Shown here one piece after another: positions 15,658 to 24,840 of a DNA stretch of 64,000 nt. Position numbers and translations under genes: made by a program. The stretch's first letter is position 1, and every line of letters begins with the position of its first letter. The notes beneath the pieces are model-generated. The model saw only the letters and a program-made list of their open reading frames with translations, was not told the DNA's origin and ran no database searches. The stretch is from Phycisphaeraceae bacterium (GTDB lineage Bacteria > Planctomycetota > Phycisphaerae > Phycisphaerales > UBA1924), in NCBI GenBank assembly GCA_023898685.1, contig CP060234.1, positions 434,001-498,000 of the forward strand. Reading direction: 5' to 3'.

Positions 15658-17754
15658 TTATGGGCCCACCGTACCCGGCATGTCGCGGTAGGCCGGGGCC
15701 TGCGGGCCGGCGAGACCCATCTCGATCACACGCCGAGCAGCGTCGGCCCGGCCGGTCGCGAGATACGCCTCGACCAGCGCCCGATCGACCACCGGCTTGA
15801 GACTCGGGTCCGTGCACGCGGCCGCGTGCTCGAGCAGCGGGATCGCCTCGGCGTTTTCGCCCAGGAGCTGGTGCAATTGCCCCACATAACGCTCGGCGCG
15901 GCCGGAGTCGGTCGGGCCGTCTCGGAACAGGAATCGGCCTTCGCTGATCGCGGCCCTGGCGCGGCGAATCGAGGGCACGTCGAGCACGCCACGCGCCATC
16001 CGCCGCATCAGCAGCTCGTAGTAGAGGAACGCCACGCGGCGGGAGCCGTACCGGTCGGAGCACTCGGCGGCGAAATGAAACTGGGGCTCCGCGTCCGCGG
16101 GCCGGCCCAGGCCGTAGAGCGTCTCGGCGATCATGCCCGTGATCGGAAACCGGTCGACGAGATTCTTCTTCGGGTCGGTCCACGCGAGCGTCGTGCGCCG
16201 GATGGCGGGTGGTTCGGCCGCCAGGATGTGGCGGCAGATGTCCTTGTACCGCGAAGTCATGTTCGGGTTGGTGTCGTGGAAGAACCCGATCGAGCCGAGC
16301 AGCGTCATCGAATGGGCGACCGCGAAGCGGGCGTACTCATTCCGTCCGAGGCGATCGGCATACGACTCCCAGCCGGGCAGTGCGGCGATCGATTCGGGTG
16401 ACACCCGCTGGTCGCCGGCCAGCCGCGTCATCGCCCCGAGAACCGTCCTCGCCACCAGCGCCTGCCCGCGTAGGCTCGGGTGAACGTGGTCGCTGACGAG
16501 ATCCCACCCGAAGCAGCCGTCGTCGGAGGCGTCGTGGAACGCCTCGTGGAGGTCCGCGACCGGCACGCCACGCGAGTCGGCCGCCCGACGGACGGCGTCG
16601 ACCGATTCGGTCGGCGGGCGCCAGGGCATCGGATCGAGGTCGACGGCGCGATGGAAGGCGTCGTTGGCCTCGTCGGCGCGGCCCTGCGCCCGCAGCGCCC
16701 GGCCGAGCAGGTGGTGGGCCGTCGCGTGGTGCGGCGCGATCGCGAGCGCCGCCCGAGCCTCCTGCTCGCGGACGGCCTGGTCGGCCGTGGCCCGGACGGC
16801 GGCGAGATGCACGTTCACCGCTTCGCGGTCGGCCTCGGTGAGCATCGACAGATCCGGCTCGGCGAGCGGGAACATCCCCGCCTCGTTCGCCACGGGCGGA
16901 CAGACGATGATCGGCACGCCGCGGTCGAGGCAGCGATCGATCATGTCGCCGACAAAGGTCTCGAGATTGCGGGCCGCATCGTCGCGGAGCGGGTCGTCGG
17001 GTGCGATCCTCGCATCGTTGACCATCGCCTCCATGAGCGATCTCGCGTCGACGGTGTGCCGGCCGACCAGCACGCGTTCCATCGCCTGGGCGATCGCGGT
17101 GCCGCGCGTGGCGCGGGTCAGCCGGATGATCGCGGGCGAGCGTCCGGCGGTGTGGAGTGATGCGACCCCGAACGCGCCGAAGAACTCGTTGTTGCCGAGG
17201 TAGGCGACGACGAGGTCGGGCTCGTAGTCGAGCGCCTCGGTCATCACCCCGAGCACCGGATAGGACGCGATGCCGGGCGTGGCGAGGTTGACCACCTCGA
17301 CATGCTTGTCGGGCCAAGCGTCGCCCAGCATCTCGCGGAAGAACGAAGCCGCCCGCAGAGGCCTGGGCTGCGGGATCCCTTTCGCCGCCGATCCACCGAC
17401 CCACATTACGCGGAACGTGCCCTCGGGCTTGGGCATCACCAGCGGAGACGGGTCCATCGCCAGGCCCTGGGAGCGGCCCGAGAAGAAGTAGGACGCCGGC
17501 CCCAGCTCGCTGCTGAAGACCAGGGTCGACCCGTCGTCGAGCGTGCCGGCTTCGACGAACGTGGGCGGATAGCCCCCGAAGCCGGCGAGCCGCAGCGTGC
17601 CCTCGATGAATCCCAGGACGAACAGCGGGAACGCGGCCAGGATCGCGATGAAGAGGATGCGCTTCTTGCGGGGCAGGTCACGGAGGCGACGCCGGGATCG
17701 CGCTCGCCTGTTCGGCGTGCTCGCGACAGCCCGGGTTTCCGGATCGGATGACAT
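15658..17754 (-). CDS. Membrane-anchored SGNH/GDSL-type hydrolase with TPR segment
   Basis: A 698-residue protein with a basic cytoplasmic tail, one membrane helix (about residues 33-52) and a large outer domain. SGNH landmarks are WVGGSAAKGIP (block I, here GGS in place of GDS), YLGNNEFFGA (block III Asn) and SDHVHPSLRG (block V Asp/His). Such enzymes are esterases or acyl/acetyl-transferring hydrolases. Between blocks III and V there is a TPR-like stretch HHLLGRALRAQGRADEANDA, and further TPR-like helices fill the C-terminus (AEPQFHFAAECSDRYGSRRV). I start at the ATG of 17754; a TTG at 17775 is also possible. Its partner is unknown; neighbours are a dockerin protein and an aminotransferase. 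Confidence 0.78.
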   Translation of the reverse strand: MSSDPETRAVASTPNRRARSRRRLRDLPRKKRILFIAILAAFPLFVLGFIEGTLRLAGFGGYPPTFVEAGTLDDGSTLVFSSELGPASYFFSGRSQGLAMDPSPLVMPKPEGTFRVMWVGGSAAKGIPQPRPLRAASFFREMLGDAWPDKHVEVVNLATPGIASYPVLGVMTEALDYEPDLVVAYLGNNEFFGAFGVASLHTAGRSPAIIRLTRATRGTAIAQAMERVLVGRHTVDARSLMEAMVNDARIAPDDPLRDDAARNLETFVGDMIDRCLDRGVPIIVCPPVANEAGMFPLAEPDLSMLTEADREAVNVHLAAVRATADQAVREQEARAALAIAPHHATAHHLLGRALRAQGRADEANDAFHRAVDLDPMPWRPPTESVDAVRRAADSRGVPVADLHEAFHDASDDGCFGWDLVSDHVHPSLRGQALVARTVLGAMTRLAGDQRVSPESIAALPGWESYADRLGRNEYARFAVAHSMTLLGSIGFFHDTNPNMTSRYKDICRHILAAEPPAIRRTTLAWTDPKKNLVDRFPITGMIAETLYGLGRPADAEPQFHFAAECSDRYGSRRVAFLYYELLMRRMARGVLDVPSIRRARAAISEGRFLFRDGPTDSGRAERYVGQLHQLLGENAEAIPLLEHAAACTDPSLKPVVDRALVEAYLATGRADAARRVIEMGLAGPQAPAYRDMPGTVGP

Positions 17755-17807
17755 CACACGGCCCGTCCGGCTCAAACTGACATCACGGATTCAGACGGAG
17801 CCTTCGC

Positions 17808-19244
17808 TCACCCCGCCGCCACTCTCGCCAACCCCCGTTCGACGACCTCGAACACCGTAGGCCAGTCCTCCAGCGACATCACCGCGAGCGGCGGAAGGAA
17901 GCGGATGTGGTAGGGCCCGTGCCCGTTGTAGAACGTGACCAGCCCTTCCTCGAACAGCACCTTGGTCGCCTTGCCCACCTTCTCCTTATCGCCGCCGAAG
18001 GGGGTGAATCGCATCATCCCGCCCACGCCGCCCGCGATGCCGCAGGGCAGATCGGGGAACCAATCGCGGTGCTTCGCCTTGAGGGCCCCGACCTGGTCGC
18101 GGAAGGCCTTGTGGTGCTTCGCGGCCATGCCGCCCGGGCCGTAGAGGTCGGAGGCTTCGAGGATCTCGAGCACGCGCTTGCCGACGGCGAACTCGGGGGT
18201 GGCGCCGGTGAACGTGCCGCTGAGCAGGCTGGGCTTGGGGTTGTAGTCGGCGGTGTAGAGCGTGGCGCACGCCTGGGTCGCCTTGCCCACGGTCAGCACG
18301 TCGATGTATTCGCCCAGGTCGAGCATCTCGAAGGCGAACAGCTCCGTCGTGCGGTTGAAACTCTGGATCTCGTCGGCCCAGACCGCGATCGAGTTCTTCC
18401 TGCACAGCTCCATCAGGGCGACGAAGTACTCGCGCGGCGCGGTCACGAACCCGCCCTCGCCCTGCACCAGCTCGAAGATGAAGCACGCGTGCTGGCGCGG
18501 GTAGCGGTCGATGTACTCCTGGAGCTTGCGGCAGGCGGCGTCGATGTGCGCCTGCTGGCCGACGCGGTCGGCCTCGGCGGCGTTCCAGAAATCCATGTAG
18601 TCGACCTGCGTCGAGAGCGGAACGCCCTGGCGGTTGCCCGCCGCGTCGCCGATCTGGGCCATCGTCACCGTCCGCCCCATGAAGCAGTGGCTGAACGCGA
18701 TGACGCGCGACGCGGGCGCGTGCTTCTGGTAGCAGATCTTGATCGCATTCTCGTTGGCGAGCGCCCCGCCCGCCGAGACGAAGATGTGGGCCAACTTGCT
18801 CTTGCGCTGCGCGAGGGTCAGCAGCTTGTCGGAGAACTCGAAGAGCGCCCCGGTCGCCTGAAGATGCCCGTGCTTGAGGTTGTCCTCCATCGACGCGGTG
18901 ACGGCCGCGCGGATCAGCTCGGGATGGGCGTGCCCGAGCGGCGTGTAGCCGATGCCGCCCACCATGTCGATCTTCACCGACCCGTCGGCCAGTTCGACAT
19001 AGAACCCGTTGCCCGCGCCGGAGCCGACATAGGGGTAGTAGAGCGGGCGGCCCCGCTGCTCACCCAGCTTCTTGAGGGAGTCCTCGTAGGGCTGTTCGAG
19101 CCCCTCGATCGGGCCCCGGACGCCCGTGAGCTTCGCCGAGGCGGCGGCGACCTCGTCGACAATCGTGTCGACGGCCTTCTTGACCGCGTCGCTTGAGAAC
19201 AGAGACGAGCCGACCGTCCGCGCCTGAGCAACCGCCTGCGACAT
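17808..19244 (-). CDS. Class III PLP-dependent aminotransferase
   Basis: A 478-residue fold-type I aminotransferase. The PLP-binding Asp is D291 in VWADEIQSF and the Schiff-base Lys is K321 in LTVGKATQ; other blocks are RPLYYPYVGSGAGNGFYVEL, GGIGYTPLGHAHPEL and the phosphate-binding AGGALANENAIK. The long N-terminus and the TLYTADYNPKP block set it apart from standard acetylornithine or GABA aminotransferases and match a subgroup close to lysine or succinylornithine aminotransferases. With the AstA-like gene nearby, a succinylornithine aminotransferase role is plausible but unproven. The start at 19244 has AAAGGA eight bases upstream. The DUF1015 gene is divergent, 193 bp away. Confidence 0.87.
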   Translation of the reverse strand: MSQAVAQARTVGSSLFSSDAVKKAVDTIVDEVAAASAKLTGVRGPIEGLEQPYEDSLKKLGEQRGRPLYYPYVGSGAGNGFYVELADGSVKIDMVGGIGYTPLGHAHPELIRAAVTASMEDNLKHGHLQATGALFEFSDKLLTLAQRKSKLAHIFVSAGGALANENAIKICYQKHAPASRVIAFSHCFMGRTVTMAQIGDAAGNRQGVPLSTQVDYMDFWNAAEADRVGQQAHIDAACRKLQEYIDRYPRQHACFIFELVQGEGGFVTAPREYFVALMELCRKNSIAVWADEIQSFNRTTELFAFEMLDLGEYIDVLTVGKATQACATLYTADYNPKPSLLSGTFTGATPEFAVGKRVLEILEASDLYGPGGMAAKHHKAFRDQVGALKAKHRDWFPDLPCGIAGGVGGMMRFTPFGGDKEKVGKATKVLFEEGLVTFYNGHGPYHIRFLPPLAVMSLEDWPTVFEVVERGLARVAAG

Positions 19245-19437
19245 ACACGTCCTTTCGAGAGATTCCCAAACAATCGTATCGGTCAGGCGGACAAAATCTC
19301 GTCCCGCGGCGCTCCGATCGGGACCCAGCCCCGGGGCCGCCCGGGGCCGCCCCGACACGAGCGAATCGGCCCGGGCCCCTATGATCCGGGCGGACTCGAG
19401 GGGACCTCCTTCTCCACGCTCCGAGAAAGGACCGACC

Positions 19438-20781
19438 ATGCCGGCGATCTACCCGTTCCGCGCGGTGCAGTACAACAACGGCCGGGGTGACGTGAGCGCC
19501 CTGGTTGCGCCGCCCTACGACGTGCTCAGCGCCGCCCAGAAGGCCGCCCTGCTCGCCAAGGACGCCGCCAACGTCGTGTCGATCGACCTCCCTCACGTGC
19601 CCCCCAAGGAGTTGGGGCCCCAGAAGGCTTACGAAGAGGCCGCCCAGCGGCTGGAGCAGATGCTCGCCGGCGGAATGCTCTGCCGTCGCGAGAAACCCGC
19701 GATCTTCGTCTACCGCCAGACGTTCATGATCGACGGCAAGGAATACCAGCGCACGGGCGTCGCCTGCACCGTCGAGGCCGTCCCGTTCGGCCCGCGTGAA
19801 GGGGGCGGCGTGCTGCCCCACGAGCAGACGTTCTCGGGCCCCAAGGCCGACCGCAAGGCGCTGATGGAAGCCACCGCGACCCAGCTCAGCCCCATCTTCG
19901 GGCTGCACCCCGACGACCACGGCCACGCGACGGCGGTGGTCCGCAAGGTCTGCGATTCGCGTGATCCCGACATGACCGCCGACCTGGGCGACGGCGTCAC
20001 GCACGAGGTGTGGACCGTCGAGGACGACGCGACGATCAACGCCTACCGGGACGCGCTGGCGGGCGAGGACATCTTCATCGCCGACGGGCACCACCGCTAT
20101 AACACCGCGCTCAACTACCTCGCGGCGCTCGAGGAAAAGGGCGCCGTTCCCGCCGACCACCCCGCCCGCCGCACGATGTTCGTGCTCGTGAGCATGTCCG
20201 ACCCCGGGCTCTACATCGGGCCCACCCACCGCGTGCTGGGAGGCATGTCGGGCTACTCGATCGATGCGTTCCAGAAGGCCGCGGAGGGCATCCTCGACAT
20301 CGAGCCCTGTGACAACGACCCGGAGAAGTTCGACCGCGAGATCGCCCACTTCGCCGCCAAGGGCATCGAGAACGTTGTGGGGATCATGGACTTCGCGACG
20401 GGCCTGTGCTTCTGCGGGTATCCCGCGACGCCCGACCCGCTCGAGGACCGCTTCCCCGAAAAACCCAGGGCGTGGCGCACGCTCGACGTCGCGATCGTCC
20501 AGCACCTGATCGTCGAGGAGATCTGCGAGCCCCAGCTCAACGACGGTGAGGCGGTCACCTGGGCCTTCCCCCACTCGATCAAGGAAGTGATCGAGATCGG
20601 GCGCGGAGCAGAGACCGGCGCGGGCGGGGGCTCGGGCTTCGCCCAGCTCGCGGTCATCGTGCGGCCCACCCCGATGGACGCGGTGCGCGACGTGAGCCAC
20701 GCCAACGAGCTGATGCCCCAGAAGTCGACGTTCTTCTTCCCCAAGCTCGCGACGGGCCTGTTTATCAACCCGCTGGCGTGA
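19438..20781 (+). CDS. DUF1015 family protein
   Basis: A 447-residue cytosolic protein of the DUF1015 family (often annotated as SerC-associated or HTH-less regulators, but with no proven activity). Conserved blocks are YPFRAVQYNN with LVAPPYDVLS at the start, LPHEQTFSGPKADRKALMEA, the FIADGHHRYNTALNYL motif with two His that look like metal ligands, and the C-terminal LMPQKSTFFFPKLATGLFIN. Length matches the family. The start at 19438 is preceded by GAAAGGA. It is divergent from the aminotransferase; in many genomes DUF1015 genes neighbour serine or amino-acid metabolism genes, which fits here weakly. A REP-like palindrome follows its stop. Confidence 0.93.
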   Translation: MPAIYPFRAVQYNNGRGDVSALVAPPYDVLSAAQKAALLAKDAANVVSIDLPHVPPKELGPQKAYEEAAQRLEQMLAGGMLCRREKPAIFVYRQTFMIDGKEYQRTGVACTVEAVPFGPREGGGVLPHEQTFSGPKADRKALMEATATQLSPIFGLHPDDHGHATAVVRKVCDSRDPDMTADLGDGVTHEVWTVEDDATINAYRDALAGEDIFIADGHHRYNTALNYLAALEEKGAVPADHPARRTMFVLVSMSDPGLYIGPTHRVLGGMSGYSIDAFQKAAEGILDIEPCDNDPEKFDREIAHFAAKGIENVVGIMDFATGLCFCGYPATPDPLEDRFPEKPRAWRTLDVAIVQHLIVEEICEPQLNDGEAVTWAFPHSIKEVIEIGRGAETGAGGGSGFAQLAVIVRPTPMDAVRDVSHANELMPQKSTFFFPKLATGLFINPLA

Positions 20782-20797
20782 GCGCACACCAAGAAGA

Positions 20798-20882
20798 AGC
20801 CCGGAGCGCAAGCGACGGGGCCGGAATCCAAGGGCATCGGTAGGCACACACGCGCTCGGGCCCGTCGCTCGCGCTCCGGGCT
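20798..20882. repeat. REP-like inverted repeat (AGCCCGGAGCGCAAGCGA family)
   Basis: The left arm 20798-20822 (AGCCCGGAGCGCAAGCGACG and on) pairs with the right arm 20859-20882 with one or two mismatches. It lies between the stops of the convergent DUF1015 and thioredoxin-like genes. The arm sequence is closely related to the one at 28836-28895, so the two are members of one family. Confidence 0.85.
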
Positions 20883-20922
20883 CCTGCCGCATTCCACAGA
20901 CGAGCAAGACGACGGGGAGCGT

Positions 20923-21357
20923 TCAGCCCTCGGGCACGCCGCTCTTCAGAAAAGCGAGGTAGTCCTTCGTCGGCATGTACCCCTCGTGCGACGCGACGAC
21001 CTTGCCGTCCTTGAGGATGAACGAAGCCGGCAGGCCGTTGGCGCCGAGCTTGATCGCGTCGTCCCGCTGCGCGTCCGCGTCGATCATCACCGGGATCGTG
21101 TTCGCCTCGATCCAGGCGGCGACGGTGGGATCAGCCAGCGCCTCCCCCTTGAGCTTCTGGCACCACGAGCACCACGACGCGGTCACCACCGCGTACACGG
21201 GCTTGCCCGACTTCCTGCTCTCATCGATCGCCTTCGAGAGCGTCGTGCCCTTCGCGAACACGGCCGGAGTCGGTGCCTGGGCCGCCGAGCCCCGGAAGTA
21301 GGACACAACCGCGAAGCCGACCAGCACGGCCAGCGCAATCGCGATGACGTTCTTCAT
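20923..21357 (-). CDS. Thioredoxin-like exported protein
   Basis: A 144-residue thioredoxin-fold protein with an N-terminal membrane or signal helix (VIAIALAVLVGFAVVSYF), so it acts outside the cytoplasm or at the membrane. The redox site is C63-S-W-C66 in TASWCSWCQKLKGEA, and the cis-Pro loop is NGLPASFIL. The pattern (WCxWCxK-x-Lys, conserved FIL after the cis-Pro) matches the thioredoxin/DsbD-gamma-like group that reduces or transfers disulfides of exported proteins. The start at 21357 follows GGAGGAAT. It is one of four thiol-related exported proteins between 20.9 and 26.4 kb. Partner substrates are unknown. Confidence 0.88.
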   Translation of the reverse strand: MKNVIAIALAVLVGFAVVSYFRGSAAQAPTPAVFAKGTTLSKAIDESRKSGKPVYAVVTASWCSWCQKLKGEALADPTVAAWIEANTIPVMIDADAQRDDAIKLGANGLPASFILKDGKVVASHEGYMPTKDYLAFLKSGVPEG

Positions 21358-21455
21358 TCCGATTCCTCCCGTCGTTGGAGCCGCAGCGACGGTGACACGC
21401 CACGACCGTGCCATCCTGTTCGGTGCCAACCGACCAGGGCACCAGGCTATTCCCG

Positions 21456-22436
21456 TCAGCTCGCGTGCCCGCCGACCAGCGGTCGCACGAGGTCATGATC
21501 GGCGACGAGCCCGATCGGCACGCCCTTGTCCTCGACGATGGCCACGCCCGGCCCCGCCTCGGCCAGCCTCCCCACGGCCCGCCGCACCGGGTCGGCCGGT
21601 GACAACCGGGCGGGCTCGATGGCGGCGTCCCACGGTTCGGTCTCGCCGGCCAGCAGGTCGAGGGCGTGCACCACCCCCACGACGCGCCCCCGCCGATCGG
21701 TCAGGGGGATCCAGCTCCGCCCGCTGCGCATCGCCACCTCGACAGCCCGTGTCCGGCCAGTCTCAACACTCGCCTTGTCGACCTTCGCCCAGGGCGTCAT
21801 GACGTCACGGACGACCGATCGCTCGAACGCGAGCGCCCGCTCGGCGAGCGCCCCCTGCACACCGCTGATCGCCCCGGAGTGGGCCGATTCCTCGAGCAGG
21901 TGGAGCAGGCGATTCCTCCCGCCCCCCTCGAGCGGCGAGGATGCCCCCCCCACCATCCGCGTGACGGCGTTGGCGATGAACGAGAGCACGGGCAGCACGA
22001 GCGTCGCCGTCGCGATCCATCGGCCCAGCGTCAGGATCGGCGCGACACGGTACGCGAGCGTGTCCGCGTTCAGCCGGAACACCTCCTTGGGCAGGCTCTC
22101 GCCGAGCACCAGCAGCAACGGCGTGAGCACCAGCACCTGGAGCACGACCATCGCGCCGGCCGACAGCCCCGTGCTCTCGAGCAGCGCCGTCAGACCCAGC
22201 GTGCCGACGTAGCTGCTCACGTTGGTGCCCAGCAGCACGGTGGTCAGCAGCCGGCTCGTGTCCGACAGCTCGGCCCGCACACGCCGGGCCGCCCGGTCGT
22301 GCGGATTGCTCAGGCGGATGTCCAGGCGCACGCGGCTGAGGCAGTAGAACCCGGTCTCGGTTCCGCTCCAAAACGCCGATCCCAGCAGACCGGCCAGGGC
22401 GAGCAGGCTCCAGAGGATGGCTTCGAGCGTGGTCAC
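21456..22436 (-). CDS. CNNM/CBS domain membrane protein (CorC/HlyC-like), smaller copy
   Basis: A 326-residue membrane protein with an N-terminal CNNM (DUF21) domain of about three helices (ILWSLLALAGLLGSAFWSGT, LLTTVLLGTNVSSYVGTLGL, and ATLVLPVLSFIANAV) followed by a CBS pair (VRDVMTPWAKVDKASVE, then a second PLTDRRGRVVGVVHALDLL). Such proteins are linked to magnesium and cobalt efflux. It starts at GTG 22436, overlapping the stop of the upstream gene in a GTGA, so the two are translationally coupled. It lacks the C-terminal CorC/HlyC domain, which its partner has. The pair is thus a tandem duplication of one family that may form a heteromer. Confidence 0.88.
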   Translation of the reverse strand: MTTLEAILWSLLALAGLLGSAFWSGTETGFYCLSRVRLDIRLSNPHDRAARRVRAELSDTSRLLTTVLLGTNVSSYVGTLGLTALLESTGLSAGAMVVLQVLVLTPLLLVLGESLPKEVFRLNADTLAYRVAPILTLGRWIATATLVLPVLSFIANAVTRMVGGASSPLEGGGRNRLLHLLEESAHSGAISGVQGALAERALAFERSVVRDVMTPWAKVDKASVETGRTRAVEVAMRSGRSWIPLTDRRGRVVGVVHALDLLAGETEPWDAAIEPARLSPADPVRRAVGRLAEAGPGVAIVEDKGVPIGLVADHDLVRPLVGGHAS

Positions 22437-23749
22437 GCGCCATCCTCCTCGGGCTGGTTTTCGCCGGCTTCGGGTGGCCTCTCGTCGAGCAATTCGACGA
22501 GCAGCCCGTCGATCCGCCGACCCGTAACCGACTCGACGCGCACGCGCAGCGACCCGATCTCGACGCTGTCGCCCACCTTGGGCAGCCGGCCCAGCCGGTC
22601 GATCACGATGCCCCCGATCGTCGACGCCCTCGCGAGGGCGGCGTCGAACTCGGGATCGCGGACGCTGAAGTACTGCGCCCAGTCCCGGGCCGCGAGCCGG
22701 GCGGGCACGCTCCACACACCCAGCCCGACGAGGCGGACGGTGTGCTTCTCGTCCGACCTCTCATCGCCCATCCCGGCGAGCAGCTCGCCGACGATGTCGG
22801 TCGAATCGAGCAGGCCGACGACCCCGCCGTGCTCGTCGACGCACAGCGCCTGCGCACACGATCGCCTTCTCATCCGGTCGAGGGCCGCGTCCAGGCGCGT
22901 CTGCTCGGGAATGAACAGCGGCGGATCGACGAACCCGTGCGGGTCGGGGTCGCTCCCCGCGGCGCAACGGGCCGCGAGGTAGCGCTTGACGTGGAGGAAC
23001 CCCGCGACCTCACCGTCGAGCGATTGCTCGACGAGCAGGATCGTCGTCCGCCGGTTTGCGGTGGCGGATTTGATGATCTGTTGAGCCGTCGCGTCGGCGG
23101 GGAGCCAGACGATCCGATCGCGGGGCCGCATCGCCTCGCGGGCGCGGATTTGCCCGAGCTCGATCACCTCACCCAGCAGCCGCCGCTCGCTCTCGGTGAG
23201 CACGCCCGCTTTGCCGCCCGTCTCGATGAGCCGGTCGAGCTCGGCCGGGTGGAGCGCCCGAAAGTCGGCGTGATGCGGGCGGATGACCCGGATCAAGGGG
23301 GCGAGCACCAGCCGGTCGACCCCCACCACCACCGGGCCCAGCAGCACCTGAAGCGCCGCCAGCGGCTGGGCGAGCAGCACGCAGAACCGCATCCGCGCCG
23401 AGCCCGCGACGATCTTGGCGAGGATCTCGCCGAACAGCACGATCGCGAGCACCGAGCCCAGCCCGACCGCCGCCCCGATCAGCCCGTTGCTCGCCCGCGT
23501 CGTGAGCACGGAGCTCACCACGAAGTAGGCGACGTTGACCACCATGTTCATCAGCAGCACGAACAGCAGCAGCCGGCGGGCGTCGCCCAGCAGGCTCTCG
23601 ACCGCGGCCCCGGCCGCGGGGGCGGCCCGTCGCAGCTCGGCCCGCTCTCGGTGGCTCAAGCGGAAGAGCGCCGTCTCGGCCCCCGACGCGATCGCGGAGA
23701 ACACGATCAGCACCGGGAGCACCAGGATGAGGGGGAAGATGCCCGACAT
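22433..23749 (-). CDS. CNNM/CBS/CorC_HlyC membrane protein, larger copy
   Basis: A 438-residue protein with the whole family layout: CNNM helices (ILVLPVLIVFSAIASGAETA, LLLFVLLMNMVVNVAYFVVS, VLAIVLFGEILAKIVAG), a CBS pair (AREAMRPRDRIVWLPADAT; CAQALCVDEHGGVVGLLDST) and a C-terminal CorC/HlyC domain (FDAALARASTIGGIVIDRLG then PKVGDSVEIGSLRVRVE). Homologues are involved in Mg2+/Co2+ efflux or transport regulation. It is the second gene of a five-gene minus-strand run (rhodanese-like, hscB, this, the smaller CNNM, thioredoxin-like). Only 8 bp separate it from hscB. Confidence 0.92.
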   Translation of the reverse strand: MSGIFPLILVLPVLIVFSAIASGAETALFRLSHRERAELRRAAPAAGAAVESLLGDARRLLLFVLLMNMVVNVAYFVVSSVLTTRASNGLIGAAVGLGSVLAIVLFGEILAKIVAGSARMRFCVLLAQPLAALQVLLGPVVVGVDRLVLAPLIRVIRPHHADFRALHPAELDRLIETGGKAGVLTESERRLLGEVIELGQIRAREAMRPRDRIVWLPADATAQQIIKSATANRRTTILLVEQSLDGEVAGFLHVKRYLAARCAAGSDPDPHGFVDPPLFIPEQTRLDAALDRMRRRSCAQALCVDEHGGVVGLLDSTDIVGELLAGMGDERSDEKHTVRLVGLGVWSVPARLAARDWAQYFSVRDPEFDAALARASTIGGIVIDRLGRLPKVGDSVEIGSLRVRVESVTGRRIDGLLVELLDERPPEAGENQPEEDGA

Positions 23750-23757
23750 TGCGGCCC

Positions 23758-24279
23758 TCAGGGCCCGAAGTCGGCCCGGGCCGGATCATAATCGGGGTCG
23801 AGCTGCTCGATCAGACGCTCGATGTACCGCCAGGCGTTGAGTTCGGTGCGGATCTTTGCGAGGGCCGGCGTCTCACCCGCCTGCGCGCGCGCGAATAAGG
23901 CGCCCACGCGCTCGATGAAGCCCGCCCGCCGCTCGTCAGCCCAGACCTCCCATTCGCCTCGTGCGTCGTCGCCGCCGTCCGCGATCGCCTCCTCGATCTC
24001 GCCGCGGACGGTCATCATCTCCATCAGGAACCCGTCGGGCAGCGACTTGTCGTCGGAGGGGCCGGGCCCGCCCAGGCGGGCGAGCAGCGTGTTGGCCCGC
24101 CGCTCGGGGCTAAGCAACGCGGCGCGGGCGACGTTGAGCGCGGCCGCCGCAGCCGCGCCGTCGGCATCGCGGTCGGGGTGGGCCGACGCGATGCGCGCGA
24201 GATAGGCCTGCTCGATCTGCACGTCGGCCAAGCCGAACGCGGGCTCGAGCCCCAGCGTGTCGAAGGGATCGGCCGTCAT
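23758..24279 (-). CDS. hscB: HscB-like Fe-S co-chaperone
   Basis: A 173-residue J-domain co-chaperone of the HscB family, which works with HscA and IscU in iron-sulfur cluster delivery. The N-terminal J domain reads DPFDTLGLEPAFGL and has the essential HPD at residues 34-36 (SAHPDRDAD). The family-specific helices follow: ALNVARAALLSPERRANTLL, then LPDGFLMEMMTVRGEIEEA. Length agrees with HscB (about 170). No isc or suf gene is in the window, so its place in an operon with a rhodanese-like and CNNM genes is unusual. It begins 10 bp after the rhodanese-like gene. Confidence 0.88.
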   Translation of the reverse strand: MTADPFDTLGLEPAFGLADVQIEQAYLARIASAHPDRDADGAAAAAALNVARAALLSPERRANTLLARLGGPGPSDDKSLPDGFLMEMMTVRGEIEEAIADGGDDARGEWEVWADERRAGFIERVGALFARAQAGETPALAKIRTELNAWRYIERLIEQLDPDYDPARADFGP

Positions 24280-24289
24280 CGCGTTGGCC

Positions 24290-24739
24290 TCATGGCGACC
24301 CGGCCACCGGAAGACCGGCGCTCGACCAGGTGTCGAGTCCCCCCGCGAACCAGCGGATGCCGTCGTAGCGCAGCGACATCATCAGCTTGGCGAGGGCCTT
24401 GGCCGAGGCGCTGCCCGGGTTGTCGGCGTAGACCACGATGTCGTCGTACGCGTCGATGGCCGGGTCGCGTCCCAGTTCGGCGTTGATGTCCGAGGTCTGG
24501 AGGTGCCGGGCATTGGGGATATGCCCCCCCGCATACCGGGCGTCGGGGCGGGAGTCGAGCAGCAGCAGCCGGTGCTTGCCGGGCTCCTCGTTCTGGTGAT
24601 CGATGAGACCCATCAGGCCTTCGAGGTCGATGGACTCGATGTCGCGATCGCTGACGTTGCGGGTCCCCGTGCACCCCGCGGCGGCGAGCACGATCGCCGC
24701 GACGAGGGCTGTGGGACACAGATGCCGTGCGCTGTCCAT
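24290..24739 (-). CDS. Rhodanese-like lipoprotein lacking the catalytic cysteine
   Basis: A 149-residue lipoprotein: signal peptide and lipobox AAGC (C23). The rhodanese fold is visible from LLLLDSRPDARYAGGHIPNA to IRWFAGGLDTWSSAGLPV, the standard end of the domain. Where active rhodaneses have a Cys (VVYCxxG), this protein has Ala105 in IVVYADNPGSAS, so it cannot form the persulfide and is probably a binding or structural member. It is the first gene of the minus-strand group leading to hscB and CNNM proteins, 101 bp from the divergent DsbD-like gene. Confidence 0.85.
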   Translation of the reverse strand: MDSARHLCPTALVAAIVLAAAGCTGTRNVSDRDIESIDLEGLMGLIDHQNEEPGKHRLLLLDSRPDARYAGGHIPNARHLQTSDINAELGRDPAIDAYDDIVVYADNPGSASAKALAKLMMSLRYDGIRWFAGGLDTWSSAGLPVAGSP

Positions 24740-24840
24740 GCAATAAGATTAGCCGGAAAGGCGTTGTTCGGGCGGCTTGGGCGGCTTTCCGGGGCGGGGG
24801 CCTTCCCCGGACCGACGCCGCGGCGTGATCAGGAGCGGGC

